DNA of 20,010 nt, from IMG/VR virus record IMGVR_UViG_3300049489_000107, positions 1-20,010 of that record; one strand, given 5' to 3'. The notes beneath the pieces were generated by a model. It did no database searches, had not been told where the DNA came from, and saw nothing but the letters and a program-made list of their open reading frames with translations. Both the position numbers and the translations under genes were made by a program. Positions 15,095 to 19,775 of the stretch are shown here, in pieces; the first letter of the stretch is position 1, and each line of letters begins with the position of its first letter. The stretch comes from a virus.

Positions 15095-15855
15095 GCTGCC
15101 TCCTTGTGGTAATGGCCTTCGCAGACCTTGACGAACTTTTGCGGAGTGACAAGAAAATCAAAATCCGCTCGCCAGTCCTTCGACTTGCCGGTGAGGAATT
15201 TCGATGTCGCGGCGTGGCCGAAGTACCACGCAAACCAGTCCAAGCCCTCGCGGCGAATGTCGTCTTTGCCCTTCATGGCGGGGTCACTGACAACATCCCG
15301 CCATCGGGCTGACAGGGCACGCTTGCGGCCATCGGACAGGATGTCCACTCGCGGCAGCATGGGCAGATGCTCGTGGTACAGGGTCACGATCTCATCCGAA
15401 GGACAGGCTGGCAGTCGGGGAGCCGAAGGCGAGCCGACGAGAACCGTAGGTTCTATGTTTTCTCCTTCCTTTCCCTTCCCTTCCCTTCCTCCCTGCGTGT
15501 CACTGTCGCGTGGCGACGCGTGCTTGACGCGTGCCCCACGCGTGGGTTCAGGTAGCGTTGAGGCTGCCTCGCGTGGGTTCAGGTGCTGATGCTTGCCAAA
15601 GGAGGGGATGTAGGCCAAAGCGTCGCCGTACAGCTTGACCATGCCGCTGTCAGTCAACTCCTTGCACAGCGCATTGATGTCGCAATCGTCTGCTGGCAGA
15701 TAGCGAATCTTGAAGGTGCGCGGCTTCCAGCAAAGCCGGCCCTCCCGGTCAGCTTCACACCACAGCGCGATGTAAAGCAGCCGAGCCAGCGGCGATATCG
15801 CCACGATGTCTTCGCTGGTGAAGAACTCGGGTTTGATCGTTCTGATTCGCGCCAT
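15091..15855 (-). CDS. Phage replication initiator, lambda O / DnaD-like (254 aa)
   Basis: Residues 1-95 (MARIRTIKPEFFTSEDIVAI, ARLLYIALWCEADREGRLCW, LTDSGMVKLYGDALAYIPSF) are the winged-helix domain found at the start of many phage replication proteins. Residues 96-150 are a low-complexity charged linker. The C-terminus WRADFDFLVTPQKFVKVCEG (227-246) is a conserved tail of the same group, likely contacting the helicase loader or DnaB. The protein would bind origin repeats and start DNA unwinding. The candidate origin lies in the DNA encoding its own linker, as lambda ori lies in O. The ATG at 15855 directly abuts the upstream stop; its stop overlaps the next start as GTGA. No helicase or loader gene is seen. 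Confidence 0.82.
   Translation of the reverse strand: MARIRTIKPEFFTSEDIVAISPLARLLYIALWCEADREGRLCWKPRTFKIRYLPADDCDINALCKELTDSGMVKLYGDALAYIPSFGKHQHLNPREAASTLPEPTRGARVKHASPRDSDTQGGREGKGKEGENIEPTVLVGSPSAPRLPACPSDEIVTLYHEHLPMLPRVDILSDGRKRALSARWRDVVSDPAMKGKDDIRREGLDWFAWYFGHAATSKFLTGKSKDWRADFDFLVTPQKFVKVCEGHYHKEAA
15539..15553 (+). repeat. 15-bp direct repeat, copy 1 (CGCGTGGGTTCAGGT)
   Basis: An identical copy lies 31 bp (about three helical turns) further on, at 15570-15584. In the overlapping initiator gene the two copies are read in different frames (LPEPTRG versus LNPRE), so the repeat is not explained by a repeated peptide. Confidence 0.75.
15570..15584 (+). repeat. 15-bp direct repeat, copy 2 (CGCGTGGGTTCAGGT)
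   Basis: Identical partner of the copy at 15539-15553, at the outer edge of the CGCGTG array and encoding part of HLNPREA in the initiator. It is probably an iteron for the initiator protein. Confidence 0.75.
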
Positions 15856-16110
15856 CTATGCCACCACCCGGTTCACACAGTCAAAACCGCCCTTCACGCG
15901 CTTCACAGCAGCCGGTATCACGCTGGTGCCGATGCGCGTGTAGCGCAGGCAATCACGGCACAGCGGGTGCGGCTGCCACGGCCTGATGAGTGCCGGCGCA
16001 CCTGCACAGGACTGCAACGGCGGATTGACTGCGCTCACCGTTGACGCTGGAGGAGTCTCCCTACTGCTAGGGGGATCAATTAAGCTAGACCTAAACGAGA
16101 ATGAAGGCAT
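15856..16110 (-). CDS. Small hypothetical phage protein with Cys pair (84 aa)
   Basis: I prefer the ATG at 16110 because GGGGAGG lies 9 nt upstream, within the end of the preceding gene. An in-frame ATG at 16134 would overlap that gene by 20 nt and lacks a clear ribosome-binding site. The N-terminal half is Pro/Ser-rich and likely disordered. The C-terminal half has HPLCRDCLRYTRIGTSVIPA and VKGGFDCVNRVVA, three Cys and a His that may bind zinc. A half-operator-like sequence (16079-16096) lies in its start region. It sits between the HNH-like gene and the initiator in the cro operon. Function unknown. Confidence 0.55.
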   Translation of the reverse strand: MPSFSFRSSLIDPPSSRETPPASTVSAVNPPLQSCAGAPALIRPWQPHPLCRDCLRYTRIGTSVIPAAVKRVKGGFDCVNRVVA

Positions 16111-16114
16111 GGCC

Positions 16115-16444
16115 TCAAGCCTCCCCTTCAACATAAGCTGCCCACGCCGCTGGGCCTCGTCGCTGATTGCACCTTCTGCAAACAGGCACGACGTTCAAAG
16201 GCTGCCTGTAGTCCCGATGGTCGTAAACGCTGGCGGGCTCTTCGCAGTCAATGCAGGGCAGCATTGCAGCCTTGGAGATGGCGCCAGACGCCACAGCCAA
16301 ATGCACCGCAGCCATAGCCCTTGCGCGTATGGCTGCCATTGCTCTCTCGCAACCCCAGCAACGCCAAGACCCCATGTCTCGACGAAATGGTGCTGCGCAG
16401 TCAATGCACACGCCCTCGATCCGAAACGGCAAAGCGCGAGCCAT
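16115..16444 (-). CDS. HNH-like double zinc-knuckle protein (109 aa)
   Basis: An N-terminal zinc ribbon (CIDC at 13-16, CWGC at 29-32) is followed by a helix and a second module: CIDC (64-67), YDHRDY (74-79), N84, and CRRC (89-92) followed by N93. The second module has the HNH pattern of two Cys pairs around Asp-His and Asn, but the usual final His position is Asn93, so catalysis is doubtful. It may be a DNA-binding relative of HNH endonucleases. The start overlaps the cro stop by 1 nt (TGATG), so it is co-translated with the first gene of the operon. Confidence 0.7.
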   Translation of the reverse strand: MARALPFRIEGVCIDCAAPFRRDMGSWRCWGCERAMAAIRARAMAAVHLAVASGAISKAAMLPCIDCEEPASVYDHRDYRQPLNVVPVCRRCNQRRGPAAWAAYVEGEA

Positions 16445-16665
16445 CAGGCCTCCGCTTGTGCTTTGTCGGTGTTGCGGCCCTCAATGTCGGCCAGCAAGTC
16501 ATCAAGACTCACGGCGCCTTTCGTCTCCAAGACGATGCGCCGCAGGTGCTTGACTGGCGCCCCGGTCGCTCGCCATTGACTGACGGCAGACAACGTGACC
16601 CCAAACATTTCAGCCATGCGGGTGGCTCGTCCCGCCTCATCTTCAAGCCATGCGTGCAGTCTCAT
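16444..16665 (-). CDS. Cro-like (YdaS-type) transcriptional regulator (73 aa)
   Basis: Residues 1-31 (MRLHAWLEDEAGRATRMAEM, FGVTLSAVSQW) give a Cro/CI-type helix-turn-helix with recognition helix around TLSAVSQWR. The RATGAPVKHLRRIVLETKGA segment that follows is typical of YdaS/Cro proteins of lambdoid phages. It is the first gene of the leftward early operon and diverges from the repressor gene, with the operator cluster between them. There is no ribosome-binding site before the ATG, and the -10 box TAAACT lies only 7 nt upstream, so its mRNA is probably leaderless. It likely binds the same operators to shut off repressor synthesis and moderate early transcription, as lambda Cro does. Confidence 0.85.
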   Translation of the reverse strand: MRLHAWLEDEAGRATRMAEMFGVTLSAVSQWRATGAPVKHLRRIVLETKGAVSLDDLLADIEGRNTDKAQAEA

Positions 16666-16672
16666 GGCCCGA

Positions 16673-16702
16673 AGTTTACGCGAACCTAAACGGCCACGTC
16701 AA
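16673..16702 (-). promoter_or_regulatory. Leftward early promoter (PR-like) for cro and replication genes
   Basis: On the minus strand TTGACG (16702-16697), an 18-bp spacer and TAAACT (16678-16673) are followed by 7 nt and the cro ATG. The -35 lies at the end of one 18-mer operator and the -10 at the end of the next, so a bound repressor would block RNA polymerase. Confidence 0.7.
16674..16691 (-). promoter_or_regulatory. Operator site 1, left cluster
   Basis: The minus-strand sequence is GTTTAGGTTCGCGTAAAC. Its ends (GTTTA/TAAAC) are inverted, as expected for a dimeric repressor site. It overlaps the cro -10 box. Confidence 0.75.
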
Positions 16703-16715
16703 GACGAACCTAAAC
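16698..16715 (-). promoter_or_regulatory. Operator site 2, left cluster
   Basis: The minus-strand sequence is GTTTAGGTTCGTCTTGAC, starting 24 bp from site 1 in the same orientation and containing the cro -35 element. Confidence 0.75.
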
Positions 16716-16722
16716 ACCTTTC

Positions 16723-16740
16723 GTTTAGCCTTAGTTGCAC
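16723..16740 (+). promoter_or_regulatory. Operator site 3, left cluster (diverged)
   Basis: GTTTAGCCTTAGTTGCAC keeps GTTTAG and the final AC but otherwise differs from the other sites. It ends 1 nt before the repressor ATG, 25 bp from site 2, so it may serve autoregulation like lambda OR3. Less certain than the other four. Confidence 0.5.
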
Positions 16741-16741
16741 C

Positions 16742-17050
16742 ATGCATGCACTAAGACGCTATAAGCTTCAACAACTCCTTGACGACACGTACAAGGGGAA
16801 ACGGGAGCTTTTCTTGTCAAAGTCTGGTCTGTCAAAAGGGCGGCTGTCTCAACTGCTCGACCCTAAGCTGCCCTTCGGGGATGTCGCTGCACGCAACCTA
16901 GAGGGCAGGCTAGACCTAGACCCCGGGTTCTTCGACGCTATGGACGCGCAGACGGTGCATTTCGCCGTCCAGTTCGATGCGTTGCCGCAGCACCTGAAAG
17001 AGCAATGGTTGACGCTCGTTGACCTGGTGGCCGGCAAAAAGCCCGACTAA
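16742..17050 (+). CDS. CI-like phage repressor lacking a cleavage domain (102 aa)
   Basis: The N-terminus MHALRRYKLQQLLDDTYKGK is followed by RELFLSKSGLSKGRLSQLLD (21-40), a helix-turn-helix, and RNLEGRLDLDPGFFD (51-65), as in CI-like regulators of many proteobacterial prophages. The C-terminus (HFAVQFDALPQHLKEQWLTL) is a short helix pair, probably for dimerisation, and no S24/LexA-type peptidase domain follows. The start at 16742 is chosen because the frame further upstream runs through the operators and into the start of cro. There is no ribosome-binding site, so the mRNA may be leaderless. The gene lies between two operator clusters that control divergent operons, which strongly supports a repressor role. 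Confidence 0.82.
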   Translation: MHALRRYKLQQLLDDTYKGKRELFLSKSGLSKGRLSQLLDPKLPFGDVAARNLEGRLDLDPGFFDAMDAQTVHFAVQFDALPQHLKEQWLTLVDLVAGKKPD

Positions 17051-17063
17051 ACCGGCTCGCTTG

Positions 17064-17085
17064 CACCCCCTCAGACGCGGGGGTG
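17064..17085 (+). other. Hairpin downstream of the repressor gene
   Basis: CACCCCC (17064-17070) pairs with GGGGGTG (17079-17085), a 7-bp stem with 8-nt loop 14 nt after the repressor stop. No T-run follows directly; a T6 run lies much later, near 17150-17156. It may reduce read-through from the repressor into the left operon but is not a canonical terminator. The remainder of 17051-17162 shows no gene. Confidence 0.4.
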
Positions 17086-17162
17086 ACAACGCTGCTGCGA
17101 ACCCCGATAAGGATCAGGATCGCCCAACATCAGGGCATCCCCCTAACATTTTTTGCCTTCTG

Positions 17163-17180
17163 GTTTAGGTTTCGCTTGAC
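17163..17180 (+). promoter_or_regulatory. Operator site 4, right cluster
   Basis: GTTTAGGTTTCGCTTGAC shares its first nine bases with sites 1, 2 and 5 and its TTGAC end with site 2. It holds the -35 element of the rightward promoter. Confidence 0.75.
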
Positions 17181-17204
17181 GAAGTGTTTAGGTTAGGCGA
17201 AACT
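17176..17204 (+). promoter_or_regulatory. Rightward early promoter (PL-like) for the second early operon
   Basis: TTGACG (17176-17181), a 17-bp spacer and GAAACT (17199-17204) mirror the cro promoter (TTGACG, 18 bp, TAAACT), with both hexamers at the ends of adjacent operators. The -10 is a weak match to consensus. Transcription would start near 17211, about 36 nt before the first gene. Confidence 0.6.
17186..17203 (+). promoter_or_regulatory. Operator site 5, right cluster
   Basis: GTTTAGGTTAGGCGAAAC starts 23 bp after site 4 in the same orientation. It overlaps the -10 region of the rightward promoter. Confidence 0.75.
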
Positions 17205-17246
17205 TCTCCCCACGCGCTGCAGATTGACGGCGCGAAGGGGCAGAGA

Positions 17247-17447
17247 GTGATAACAGCCAACATCCACAGCGCCGTGGCCGTCGAAGTGCAGCGCACGACG
17301 TTTTCGGACTTCCACAGCCTGCGTTTTGTCGTCACCACCGCTGACGGCAACCAGATCGAGATCAGCGCGTTTTCGGCCATGCCGCTGACGCTGACCGACA
17401 CCACCGCGCAGCCGGCCCAGGTCGCGGCGCAAGAGGTGGCAGCGTGA
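17247..17447 (+). CDS. First gene of the rightward early operon, unknown (66 aa)
   Basis: The start is GTG at 17247, with AGGGG 6 nt upstream and after the predicted transcription start. The longer ATG frame from 17184 would begin inside operator and promoter DNA. The product is small, soluble and probably beta-rich (ITANIHSAVAVEVQRTTFSD; FHSLRFVVTTADGNQIEISA), with an Ala/Gln-rich tail. No motif is recognised. As the first product of a repressor-controlled early operon, it would be made straight after infection or induction, a position where phages often encode host-takeover or antitermination factors. It does not resemble lambda N (not arginine-rich). Its end overlaps the next gene as GTGA. 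Confidence 0.6.
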   Translation: MITANIHSAVAVEVQRTTFSDFHSLRFVVTTADGNQIEISAFSAMPLTLTDTTAQPAQVAAQEVAA

Positions 17448-17722
17448 GCACGTTGTCAGGCTGCAGCGCCGAGGAAAAGGCTGCGATCCTGGCGCATTAC
17501 TCGCCGATGGCTGCGCAGGCCGTCGCCGATGCCCTGCCGCCCATCCCCGACATGCCCAGCGATAGCCCGCTGTGGCGCGCTGTCATCGAGTACGGTGACC
17601 AGTCCTACAGCGCCAACTCCCGCGCCCTGCTGGATGCCGCTGTGGCCGCTGTGGAGGCTGCTGTGGCCGACATGATGCGCGACTACGCACTGCAGGCCCT
17701 GGCGATGCGGAGGGGTTCATGA
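17444..17722 (+). CDS. Unknown alpha-helical early protein (92 aa)
   Basis: The start is GTG at 17444, overlapping the previous stop as GTGA. The protein is acidic and helical (AEEKAAILAHYSPMAAQAVA; NSRALLDAAVAAVEAAVADM) with a short basic end (LAMRRGS). The Ala-rich stretch at about 62-77 comes from repetitive GCTGTGG-type codons and may be a coiled coil. No membrane span or catalytic motif is visible. Both neighbours overlap it by 4 nt, so it is co-translated with them. Function unknown. Confidence 0.6.
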   Translation: MSTLSGCSAEEKAAILAHYSPMAAQAVADALPPIPDMPSDSPLWRAVIEYGDQSYSANSRALLDAAVAAVEAAVADMMRDYALQALAMRRGS

Positions 17723-17901
17723 GCAGCTTTCGCCACCCCCGCAGCATGACCGAGGCTTTTGGCCCGTACACCGACAACCGGCTGCACCCGATGCAATCTC
17801 AGCCCACCTGCACCGAGCGCGTGCTTGGCGTTGTCCTGGCCGTCGTGCTGGGCATCACCGCCGCCTGCTGGCTGCTGCACGAACTTGCCAAGGGGTACTG
17901 A
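17719..17901 (+). CDS. Small single-span membrane protein (60 aa)
   Basis: A polar N-terminal part (MSSFRHPRSMTEAFGPYTDN) precedes one clear hydrophobic segment, VLGVVLAVVLGITAACWLL (residues 36-54), ending HELAKGY. There is no signal-peptide cleavage motif; the likely topology is a C-terminal anchor. The ATG overlaps the previous stop as ATGA. Small early membrane proteins in phages may act in superinfection exclusion, host inhibition or lysis timing, but nothing here decides between them. It is followed after 1 nt by a second small membrane protein, suggesting that they may work together. Confidence 0.6.
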   Translation: MSSFRHPRSMTEAFGPYTDNRLHPMQSQPTCTERVLGVVLAVVLGITAACWLLHELAKGY

Positions 17902-17902
17902 C

Positions 17903-18133
17903 ATGCACCAGATCACACCCGAGCAAGGCGACGCCATCACCCGCGCAAGATGGCCGCGTCCGTACACCGAGACGCTGCCCATCGACTACAGCCTGCACAC
18001 CAGCGAGTGCGGCAGCGTCGGCAGCGAGGCCGATGAGATCCGCCCAGCTGCACGCTGCAATGGCTGGATTGCCGTCGCGCTGGTGGCTGCTTTGGCCGCC
18101 GTCGTCATTGCGCTGACCCGGAGCCCGCTGTGA
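17903..18133 (+). CDS. Second small tail-anchored membrane protein (76 aa)
   Basis: Residues 1-52 are hydrophilic (MHQITPEQGDAITRARWPRP) with two Cys. A C-terminal hydrophobic segment follows (GWIAVALVAALAAVVIALT, about 54-72), ending RSPL. This is a tail-anchor layout, with the soluble part probably in the cytoplasm. The start at ATG 17903 lies 1 nt after the preceding stop; the longer upstream frame overlaps the previous gene and is not used. It ends in a GTGA overlap with the next gene. No family is recognised. Confidence 0.58.
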   Translation: MHQITPEQGDAITRARWPRPYTETLPIDYSLHTSECGSVGSEADEIRPAARCNGWIAVALVAALAAVVIALTRSPL

Positions 18134-18327
18134 ACGCGCCGGAGACGTGGCCCACCGCCGATGACGCGGCCAAGTGGCACGACGACTACACCCGCCGCCC
18201 GCTCACGCCCGAAGAAGTGCGGCAGGAGCAGATGCGCGAGGAATACGAGCGGGCTGCAATTGCAGACGCTAACAGCGCGGCGGATCGCGCAAGCAATGTG
18301 GACGCAGCCGGCACTTACCTCGGCTGA
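18130..18327 (+). CDS. Small charged unknown protein (65 aa)
   Basis: The GTG at 18130 overlaps the previous stop as GTGA. The product is hydrophilic, with an N-terminal segment TWPTADDAAKWHDDYTRRPL, then a strongly charged helix (PEEVRQEQMREEYERAAIAD). It has no Cys and no membrane span. It closes the run of five small unknown genes before the SSB-like gene. A 57-nt gap follows with a weak GCCGC/GCGGC stem but no terminator. Function unknown. Confidence 0.58.
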   Translation: MNAPETWPTADDAAKWHDDYTRRPLTPEEVRQEQMREEYERAAIADANSAADRASNVDAAGTYLG

Positions 18328-18384
18328 CATCAATTCGATAGGTTCGCCGCCACCTGTGAGAGCGGCACAACTAGGACTGACATC

Positions 18385-19026
18385 ATGGGATTCATCGCGA
18401 AGGACTCGGGCGGCGGCAACTTCAAGCGCGTGCCCGCAGGCGCCTACATCGGCCGCTGCTACAGCTTGATCGACCTCGGCACGCAAACCAGCACCGGGCA
18501 GTTCGGCGAAAAGTCGCAGCACAAACTGCGCATCGGTTGGGAGCTGTTCGGCGAAGACGAGGACGGTTCGCCGCTGACCGTTGAAATCGACGGCCGCCAG
18601 ATGCCGATGACGATCAGCAAGAGCTACACCGTGAGCCTGCACGAAAAAGCCGGGCTTCGCAAAGACCTGCAAGCGTGGCGCGGTCGTGAGTTCACGGACG
18701 ACGAAGCAAAGGCTTTCGACGTGTCCAAGCTGCTCGGCGCGTACTGCATGGTCAACGTCACCACCAGCGAGACAAACGGCAAGACCTATAGCAATGTGGC
18801 CGGCTTGACCCCGCTGCCCGGCGCGCTGAAGAACGTCAAGCCGGCGCCCGTGCATGACATTGTTTCGTTCGACTTGGATGCGCCTGATATGGACGTGTTT
18901 GCGAGTTTTCACGAGAAGCTGCAGGAGGCCATCAAGCGGGCGCCTGAATGGGCGCGCATGAACCGCAAGAGCGAACCGCCTGCTTATGCTGGCGCGGACT
19001 ATCCCGACGATGAAATCCCGTTTTGA
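18385..19026 (+). CDS. SSB-like phage replication protein with acidic C-tail (213 aa)
   Basis: The product resembles the phage family often annotated as replication protein of the NGO0469 type; this is from memory. The N-terminal two thirds look like a beta-barrel (RVPAGAYIGRCYSLIDLGTQ; HKLRIGWELFGEDEDGSPLT; LLGAYCMVNVTTSETNGKTY). A helical segment follows and the protein ends YPDDEIPF, nearly identical to the DDDIPF tip of bacterial SSB, which recruits many repair and replication proteins. It probably binds single-stranded DNA and recruits partners, possibly including NinB. AGGA lies 8 nt before the ATG. The exonuclease gene follows after 9 nt, so the two are probably made together for recombination or replication. 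Confidence 0.75.
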   Translation: MGFIAKDSGGGNFKRVPAGAYIGRCYSLIDLGTQTSTGQFGEKSQHKLRIGWELFGEDEDGSPLTVEIDGRQMPMTISKSYTVSLHEKAGLRKDLQAWRGREFTDDEAKAFDVSKLLGAYCMVNVTTSETNGKTYSNVAGLTPLPGALKNVKPAPVHDIVSFDLDAPDMDVFASFHEKLQEAIKRAPEWARMNRKSEPPAYAGADYPDDEIPF

Positions 19027-19035
19027 GGTGGCAGC

Positions 19036-19698
19036 ATGACCCCGTTCTATTGGGATTTGGAGTCGGTGCCCGCGCAAGACCCGGCCATCCGCGCCGACAT
19101 TGCGGCAGCGATCAAGCCGCCTGCTACGTTCAAGAAGCCGGAAAGCATCGCCGAATGGCTGGCCGAAAACCGCGAAAAGGAAGCCGAGGCGGAATGGCTC
19201 AAAACCAGCTTCGACGGCGGCGTCGGCCAGGTCGTCGCTATTGGCTTTGCTGTCGGCGATGGCCCGGCCCATTGCTACGGCGTTGACGACCTGAGCCGCG
19301 AGTCTGAGCGTAAGTTGCTGCAAGACTTCTTCTCGGCTATGTATGACGCTGGCCGCATTCAGCTTGTCGGGCACAACATCGCAGGTTTTGATATCCCGTT
19401 TCTTTGGAAACGTGCGATGGTTCTGAACGTCAAACCGCCGCACAACTTTCCACGCAACCCTAAGCCCTGGGCAGAGGGTATCTGCGACACGATGACGTTG
19501 TGGGACAGCCAGCAGCGCGCAGGCGGCAGCATGGACAGGATATGCAAGCTGTTCGGGCTTGCGGGCAAGGGTGACTTCGGCGGCGCTGATGTGTGGCCGG
19601 CGATTCAGCGCGGCGAGTATCAGCGGGTGCGCGACTACTGCGCGGCGGATGTCGAGCGTACACGGGCGATGCACAAGCGCATGACGTTCGCATCATGA
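19036..19698 (+). CDS. DnaQ-like 3'-5' exonuclease (220 aa)
   Basis: The three motifs of DEDD exonucleases are present: YWDLESV with Asp7/Glu9 (Exo I), GHNIAGFDIPFL with Asp119 (Exo II) and YCAADVERT with Tyr201/Asp205 (Exo III, DEDDy type). The sequence resembles the exonuclease domain of family B DNA polymerases, but no polymerase domain follows, so it is a stand-alone nuclease. GAGGTGG lies just before the ATG. Beside an SSB-like gene in the early operon, it could process DNA ends for recombination, proofread, or degrade host DNA; these are inferences. Residues 30-56 (FKKPESIAEWLAENREKEAE) form a charged insert. Confidence 0.85.
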   Translation: MTPFYWDLESVPAQDPAIRADIAAAIKPPATFKKPESIAEWLAENREKEAEAEWLKTSFDGGVGQVVAIGFAVGDGPAHCYGVDDLSRESERKLLQDFFSAMYDAGRIQLVGHNIAGFDIPFLWKRAMVLNVKPPHNFPRNPKPWAEGICDTMTLWDSQQRAGGSMDRICKLFGLAGKGDFGGADVWPAIQRGEYQRVRDYCAADVERTRAMHKRMTFAS

Positions 19699-19775
19699 TT
19701 TACGGGCGCGCAGCACGGGCCGCGTCACTCCCGCGCATCAGCATTTGCTGCGCTTTGCCCTTTTTATTGGCGTGA
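19695..19775 (+). CDS. Possible tiny ORF overlapping the exonuclease stop (26 aa)
   Basis: An ATG overlaps the exonuclease stop as ATGA, and the frame ends in a GTGA overlap with the next small frame, the junction style seen elsewhere in this operon. The product MIYGRAARAASLPRISICCA then LPFLLA is short and slightly hydrophobic at its end. It could equally be chance. No function is proposed. Confidence 0.25.
   Translation: MIYGRAARAASLPRISICCALPFLLA

Larger units (their letters stand above)
15458..15584. other. Candidate phage replication origin inside the initiator gene
   Basis: Five CGCGTG hexamers start at 15507, 15517, 15528, 15539 and 15570, spacings that fit a 10.5-bp helical repeat with two positions skipped. 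Adjacent at 15458-15494 is a 37-nt uninterrupted pyrimidine tract on the plus strand (purines on the coding strand), with TTCCC tandem units and an AT-rich edge at 15451-15460. Lambda ori, in O, likewise has iterons next to an asymmetric purine/pyrimidine region. Origin function is inferred from layout only. Confidence 0.5.

Noticed and set aside
16595-16741. N-terminal extension of the repressor from 16595
   Set aside because: It would run antisense through the start of cro and through all three left operators; the HTH homology begins at about 16742.
17064-17085. Rho-independent terminator after the repressor
   Set aside because: The stem is good, but no T-run follows; recorded only as a hairpin.
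17986-19674. 562-aa minus-strand open frame
   Set aside because: Lies opposite the SSB-like and exonuclease genes, both of which have ribosome-binding sites and recognisable motifs. The minus-strand product is compositionally odd (His/Arg/Val-rich) and matches nothing.
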